Assembly: GCA_037176845.1 (NCBI GenBank)
Contig: JAYKXP010000071.1
Coordinates: 124,001 to 188,000, forward strand
Direction of reading: 5' to 3'
DNA: 64,000 bases
From: Paramarasmius palmivorus
Taxonomy: Eukaryota > Basidiomycota > Agaricomycetes > Agaricales > Marasmiaceae
A program made the position numbers and the translations under genes. Below are positions 58,250-64,000 of the stretch, piece after piece (position 1 is the first letter of the stretch; the number at the start of each line of letters is the position of its first letter). The notes below the pieces were generated by a model. That model had not been told where the DNA came from and ran no database searches. It saw nothing but the letters and a program-made list of their open reading frames with translations.

Positions 58250-59745
58250 GATTCTCTGGTCTTATGGATTACTTGTGGGGTACATTCATCGGCTGACTGT
58301 ATCATGGTATGTCAGCCGTTATTATTCTAGCACCTTGCTGATACCCCTCGTTCCATACAGTACAACACGCCGGTATTCAACAGCTTTACTATAGTCAATG
58401 CGTTTGACATAGAGGCGTAGGATCCGCTGTATTACATACAAAGTTCCCCGCGCTTGGTACCATCGTCTTCAGATTCTTTTGTGTAAATGCACGGTCGCCG
58501 CATTCGCAGCTTCAAGGATTCCTTATTACCTTATGTTCCTATGGCCGAGTTGCGAAAAATACATGGTATGTCGCATTGTTTTTGCATTCTTCGTCACTGA
58601 CACCTCTACAGTGCGGATCCCAGCTCAATCCTGCGTAGCCACGGCGTTCGAAGCAACCCGGGCCAGCTGCTATATCCGTCTTCGTCGTAGCCCAGTGAGC
58701 ATTCACCAACGGTATCGGGAAATGCCCAGAACATTTGAAGGTCAACGCCAAAACTAGGTCATGATAAAGCCTCTCGGCTAGCCATGGTCGTGGTTTCGTT
58801 GTAGTACTAGTAGAGTGAATCACAGAGCTGCTTGGCTCACTATTCCCGAGTGGGTCTTAATTAGATCCTTAATCCTTAATCATTCTCGGTGAAACGCTTC
58901 GTGTTCCTTCCTTACTTAGTATCGGACCTAATGCACCACTGTATATCCGGACAGAACTCAATCAACAACTTCAAGGTACCTTCGTTCGGGAAATTTTTAG
59001 ATACATCATTCTACTCGTGGGTACTGTTCCGGATACACCTCAAATACCTCTCTCATGTCTTATCAGTGATACTTCAAAATCTCACTCAATCACAGGCTCC
59101 CTGCAATCATTGACATTCACAAGCTGTGGGCTCTTTAGACTGTTTCCATCGCTGTTTGAGCTACCTCCGATCAGAACTACGGACTAGCGACATAGCTTTC
59201 ATGGGTGTCCTCTACCACTACTAGGGATCCCGACCTTCGCAGTGAGTCAACTATTCTCTATATGTGTAGAGGCAGTCATGTTCTGAAGTCGTCTTCGCTT
59301 TAGCGAAATGAACCCAATGTTGGACTCTCAATGTTTGTACTACTGGGAGCTTTTAGGGCCCTGTTTATTGACGTGGCTGTATTCGGTCAGTGACCATCAA
59401 AGTTCCGAACTTGAAAGCTCTCGAGCCCTCCAAGAACGGACGCCACCATCAGTCGACGAGAAGTTGTTCATTAGCTTGGAGGTGAGAGCGTGTGTTATTC
59501 CTGTCCGTACAAGAGCTAACTTTATACGAGGGACGACAGCGCTAACAATAATACCCACCGAATTCAAGGCAAGCCGGACTGGGCATCCTCTTGGTTCTTC
59601 GAAGTTCTCACCGGTTACTAGTCTGGGTACCGCTTGGGCACAGCACACCTTTGACAGGTACAGCTTACCATTCTCAGTACTACTCCCTGGGTTTCCAGCC
59701 GCTCTGACGTCGATTCTGACTCAGTCTCCTACAGCAGCAATGTGA
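58250..59745 (+). pseudogene. Possible decayed multi-pass membrane gene
   Basis: The plus strand holds short TM-like pieces in changing frames. A hydrophobic piece near 58260-58310 is followed by a GT...CAG intron-like segment and then VQHAGIQQLYYSQC-like sequence near 58360. IDIHKLWAL and TVSIAV near 59110-59165 are separated by in-frame stop codons. They recall the helices before and in DUF6534 genes such as the one at 54982-56498. No continuous gene can be spliced. The reading is weak and chance similarity is possible. Confidence 0.25.
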
Positions 59746-60608
59746 TGCTCCGGCTTACACCGGCCATCTGCTGAGAGTGGTCTGGTGCTAGCTGATTACG
59801 CAAGAGCAGGAAGGAGTAGGAGCGGCAGCACCTTCGGCCGGTCCTTCCAGTTTTAAAGCGCAGCTAGCTGTTTCTTGCTTCTCTTGGTTCGGAACTTCCT
59901 GATTGCTTGACACCATGCAGATTCATCAGAGAAATGTCATTATGACCGAGTGAAGCCAGGACACGCTTTCCGCACTTTCCGCCACTTCGGAAATAACAAG
60001 CGTTCAAGCGACAGTTTGGAATACCCATCATTCAAGGCCAAGAGTGTGGCGTCTGTTTCAACCAAGGGCAACGACTACCTGTAGTGTTGGGTACGCGTCT
60101 GCTCTCATCCGTCCCGATGTCTAATGTTGTTTCTCGCTCCTTCTTGTCCCCTTCCCCACGGAACTGTTGTTCGGGGGAACTTCGACCACCGCTAAGCACG
60201 GCTGACTGTTCACTCGTCGAGGTACTTGATGGTACCTTGGCATAACGTTGCCATTTGAACCCTTTTGAACCGCAGTTCTCAATTCTGTGCTTTAGCGAAA
60301 ATTCAAAAGCAGGCTCGTACACCGTGTAAAGCGGAGAAGGAGTACCTTGTATGTATGTACTTCTAAAAGAATGGAATCAGTCATCGGTTAGAATTGTTTA
60401 TGGATGCCTGAGAATTCGGACGACAGACACCGGCAGTGCTGAGTGATGATAGCAATTCCGCATATGGGGTAACAGGATTAGGGAAAATCAAGTGATCAGA
60501 TGCTTTACCACATCCCACATGTCGACAGCGTCTACATACTAGGATTTGGGAAGCCTTCCTTCTTGCCATCCACCACCACCCATTTGAGCTACAGCATATC
60601 CACATGTT

Positions 60609-63311
60609 ATGTTCCGAGAACGAATTCTGCCCATTGGATTGTTTGCGTTAGTCTTGATTCAGATCACGGCTGCAGAAGAGGTGAGTAGCCGAGCAACGGT
60701 CGAATTTGGAATTTCAGGGATGCTGATGATTTTCTCTGCTCTCACAGGGCTTCGAACGAGTATGTGACTGTTTATAAAAGCTGATGGTTCTTGGAGACTC
60801 ATCATTGTATCAAGCTGAACAATGGGGGTGGGAAGACGCCGTGTGAGATGAAGGATATGGTGGCAGGATGTACCGGTGGAGGTGTGTTTCGTCGAAAGTT
60901 TTTTTCCTTGGAGAAATTGACTGAGATAAACGCTAGACCTTTCGACGCGAACGTTGGTTCATCGCGATCGACCAGGAGCGAATAACTGTACTTGGTGAAT
61001 CGCTTTTGTCTACAGGATCTTCAAAAACATCCTCAACAATTTCACAGCAACAATGTATTCTGGAACCTCTGGAGCGCCTGTTTAATCTCACAGCAGGATT
61101 TTGTTTCCTTGCAGTCCGTTGGGGATTGGGATACTCTATGCAAAGAAAGCAACATCGATGTCGAAACTCATCACGCAGACGAGGAGCACTGGAAGGACAT
61201 GGATCTGCCAGATTGGGTATACAGCGGTCTACCCTCTTCAAACGCCAGCGCATTGTTTAACATTGGTCAGGCCTTCACAGGTAGAATCCTACAAATTCTG
61301 TCTTAAACCTATATCGTTCTTATGCCTTTCCTCGACGCAGTGGCCTCCCCTGCACCCGGACAATGGACAACCATTCAGATCGTCGTTCCCATTGTTTCTG
61401 CTGTCGCTGCTATAGTATTTTGCGGCGCTATATTTCTGCTATGTCGACGGAAGAAGACGAAGACAGGGAAAGGAAGTTTGGCGAAAGCTGGGTGTAACGT
61501 TCGTCGCTTAATTAGGGATGGTTTAGGGACTCGCAAAGTACGCAAGGGAAGTCGGAGCTCGGGTTGGGTAATCGACAGCAGAGAAGATGAGTCGTTCGAG
61601 GTTGTGGATCCAGAATCCCCTGGCACCAGTCGCTCGTCAAAAGGCCACGTTCGGTTAGGGTCTTCGCCCACGGACGAAGACTTCAAGGGGTATCCTCAGA
61701 ACTCAACTCAGACGGAATGGGCGGTGCCGGGCAAGAATCTTTGGCGGAGATCGTCTTTGGTCAAGAAGATAAGCAGGACATGGACACTACTACCAGTACC
61801 CTGGAGACGCACGCCTGTTGCGGTCCATTCAACCACGCCCAACCGCAGGTTCCAAATCGATGATTCAAGTAGAAGCGTTAAGACGGATTCTACACTGGAG
61901 AACTACCGCAGAGGAGGATACAGGACGTCTAGTCAGCCCTCGCCAAGCACTGAATCGGGCCGAGGTACAATGAGTGTCTGGGATTATACGATGCAAGAAA
62001 CCATATATGAAGCGGAAGAGGAGGAGGAGGATGACCTTGAGAGTATTCTAGGAGGTCTAGGTGGAAGAAGCAATATGAACCACAGAGACTATAATGAGCA
62101 TGATGAACAAGAACGCCTCATTACTCCCAATGAGGATGTCTTGATCATTTCTCATTCTGGTCAGGATTTCTCAGTGGAATCCGGGGAATCCAGACACAAT
62201 CCTCCCTTCCCAAATGTTCCGCCTTCCCCTAGTACAGAGCGCTCTCCATCTCCGCCTCGGGTCAGTATTAATTGGTCTTATGCTCGACATGTGCTTATTT
62301 TCTTAATAGACACCACAACCGCCGCGAAGTCCTCCACCAGGGAGGAGGCCCAAAACGACTTCTAGTACTATCAACACACCTCCAGCACCTAGCTATCCGG
62401 CTCCGTTGCCACCTGCATCACCACCGCGACCACCACGTTCGCCGCCCCGTCAGCCCCGTCCGTCCATCGAGAATCTTTTAGAAGTAGCTGCCACGGCAAC
62501 ACCTCAGGCTACTCCGCGATCCCCTCCGCTACCCGTACTCGGCCCGCCTCCTTCCTCACCGCCTCCTCAACTACCCGATATAGCTGTACCATCACCCTTG
62601 TACACGCCCAGTTCTCAACACTCGAGATCCATAACGCAGCAGGCGTCATCGTCGTCTCTTCGCCCTCGTCTTCCTCTGCCACCTTCACTGTCACCGCGCT
62701 TTGCTCCAGGCCGCCTTTCACGGTCCACAGAACAGTTGGCACCTCCAGCTGGCCCCAGGGAGCCATCACATAGCCGTAGTGGCTCATCATCCAACATTTC
62801 CCAATACTCGCTGCTATGTTCGCCTCCATATCGCTCTTCACCTCTCCCAGAAGAGGTTCTCATTGCAAGATCAGACTCTCCTCCACCTCCCCTTTCCGGG
62901 GGCTTGGGTGCACTGGGGTTATACGAGCAACAGGAAGCTCCTCCATACCACATTGATTCATCCTATCGAAGAGAGCTGCCAGTGACACCTAATCCTACAC
63001 ACAGACGAGCATTGTCCGATAATGATGTGTCGATATCTGCCAGGCAGTATCGAGGATTCGGGGATATCGCAACTCTAGATCCGAATGTCTCTACACCAAT
63101 ACCTCCACCAATACCTCCACCACCACCTCCACTATCACATGCGCAATCTTCGGAGAGTCTGCATTATACCACACAGATGTATCCAGGCCCGGTCCGAGCG
63201 GCAGTATCAACTGACTCGACGCTTTTGACTGCGAATGGAAGCGAGCTGACAGAGACGCCGAGAACAACTGCCCAGGATGCGCGGTGGTATCCTGAACCTT
63301 CGATTGCATGA
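60609..63311 (+). CDS. Type I membrane protein with Cys-containing ectodomain and long proline-rich tail
   Basis: Surface protein of a kind common in Agaricomycetes. The ATG at 60609 opens a signal peptide (RERILPIGLFALVLIQITAA). Small exons follow: GFER, then LNNGGGKTPCEMKDMVAGC, then VHRDRPGANNCTC, and after a 53-nt intron NNVFWNLWSACLISQ. The Cys pattern with NxCxC and WSAC is that of the family ectodomain. After a 60-nt intron comes PGQWTTIQIVVPIVSAV and a TM helix ending FLLCRRKK. The cytosolic tail is about 580 residues. It is acidic in its first part (EEEEEDDLESILGG), then very Pro-rich with PPLP, SPPRP and IPPPIPPPPPP runs that could bind SH3 or WW domains and profilin. One intron (62262-62310) interrupts the tail. 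A sensor or scaffold role is likely by layout only. Confidence 0.72.
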
Positions 63312-63565
63312 TGTTGATCTCTTTGGGCGGGCGATTTTATGTTGTATTTATCTCTTGCTTTGTTGTTTCATTTGCCTTCATTCGCTTGTTTCAAGGTTGC
63401 TTCGCTATCACAATCCTTTCTTGTTATCGGACCCTTGTATTCTCTGCTTGCAAACATTTCGTATTCCGAACGGACTTGCCATGGGCGACAGACATGATTG
63501 ACTATGTAATTAATTGAGACTGGCAATGAACATACGACAAAACGAAGTGCTCCGGTGCCGGTACG
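63312..63565. other. Short intergenic region between convergent genes
   Basis: About 250 bp between the 3' ends of the type I membrane protein and the P450. No gene is seen. Confidence 0.5.
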
Positions 63566-64000
63566 CTAAGGTGACCTATACTTCCTTACGTATTCTTGGT
63601 CCTCCTTGCTAAGGCCATACTCGAATTTTGAGAACGTGTCCATGGCTTCGTGAAACTCGCGCTCAATGAGCTCGACACGTTCAGCAGACCGAGGGGTGAT
63701 CGCACATCGGAACGGCATTGGGGCAGTCAATATACCCTGTCATAGTTTATTGAGCAGTTATACCGCATTTATACCATAGATACACACCCTTGCATAATTG
63801 TTCACATCCACGTCGATTAGTTTCCCCGTTTCGGGATCGGAGGCCCGAGAGAATTCGAATGCCCATAATAGGTTCATCGTGTTGATGTTCTGTAAAGTCG
63901 AAGCAGTGGCGTTAGGGCGCGACCCAGAAGCAGTAGATGTCAGAAACTCGTACGATCGAATTTTGAGCGAGATGAACTCCCGGGCAGAACCGCTAGAAAA
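63566..64000 (-). CDS. Cytochrome P450, C-terminal part, cut by window edge
   Basis: Haem-thiolate monooxygenase. On the minus strand the first visible exon gives RFCPGVHLAQNSI, which contains the haem-ligand Cys (CPG) of the FxxGxRxCxG motif; its upstream part lies outside the window. An intron of about 60 nt leads to NINTMNLLWAFEF and PETGKLIDVDVNNYAR, typical of the L-helix and beta-4 region. After another short intron (about 63742-63790) the last exon has GILTAPMPFRCAITPRS, the common PxPFxCxIxPRS end of fungal P450s, then a charged tail to the stop at 63566-63568. It is the 3' end of a probably normal gene; the CYP family and substrate cannot be told. Confidence 0.85.

Noticed and set aside
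1..64000. CRISPR arrays, rRNA genes or intact transposons
   Set aside because: No regularly spaced repeats, no rRNA sequence and no transposase or reverse-transcriptase motifs were seen on either strand.

Overview
The window looks like nuclear DNA from an Agaricomycete (mushroom-forming basidiomycete). Genes are dense and cut by many short GT-AG introns of about 50 nt. Several encoded families are typical of this group: multi-pass membrane proteins, a DUF6534-type protein, an F-box protein, type I membrane proteins with proline-rich or PPxY tails, and AA7-type flavin oxidases. There is no sign of bacterial operons, CRISPR arrays or rRNA. One tRNA-Ile(UAU) with an intron is present. No intact transposon was recognised. 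All gene models were spliced by eye.

Layout. 1-1078: 5' part of a sugar transporter (minus), cut by the window edge. 3.5-17.5 kb: membrane protein A (minus), a sugar-transporter relic, two tandem 2-oxoglutarate/Fe(II) oxygenases (plus), membrane protein B (minus), a second kind of 7-TM protein (minus) and secreted FAD oxidase 1 (plus). 18.0-20.1 kb: nuclear PWWP protein (minus). 22.3-26.1 kb: membrane proteins C and D, a tandem duplication. 26.4 kb: tRNA-Ile. 27.2-29.1 kb: FAD oxidase 2. 29.4-31.6 kb: divergent ER-type Hsp70-like protein. 31.9-33.1 kb: acidic protein with seven KEN motifs. 33.7-35.2 kb: membrane protein E. 36.0-42.8 kb: a head-to-head pair of large coiled-coil proteins with hydrophobic segments. 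42.9-46.5 kb: SQS1-like R3H/G-patch splicing factor. 46.8-47.8 kb: F-box protein. 48.5-50.3 kb: secreted haem peroxidase with a C-terminal extension. 52.3 kb: intronless secreted SGNH hydrolase. 53.7 kb: small type I membrane protein with a PPxY motif. 55.0-56.5 kb: DUF6534 membrane protein. 58.2-59.7 kb: possible decayed membrane gene. 60.6-63.3 kb: type I membrane protein with a proline-rich tail. 63.6 kb to the end: C-terminus of a cytochrome P450.

How they may work together. The first 29 kb mixes transport, oxidation (2OG oxygenases, FAD oxidases) and a duplicated membrane-receptor-like family. No polyketide synthase, NRPS or terpene synthase core is seen, so this is better read as a duplication-rich accessory region than as a proven metabolic cluster. 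The middle and right parts mix housekeeping genes (PWWP, SQS1, tRNA) with secreted and surface genes. The most unusual item is the divergent pair at 36.0-42.8 kb. The plus-strand member has the coiled coil - hydrophobic hairpin - coiled coil layout of alpha-helical pore-forming proteins of the ClyA/HBL/Cry6 type; this is an inference from architecture only.
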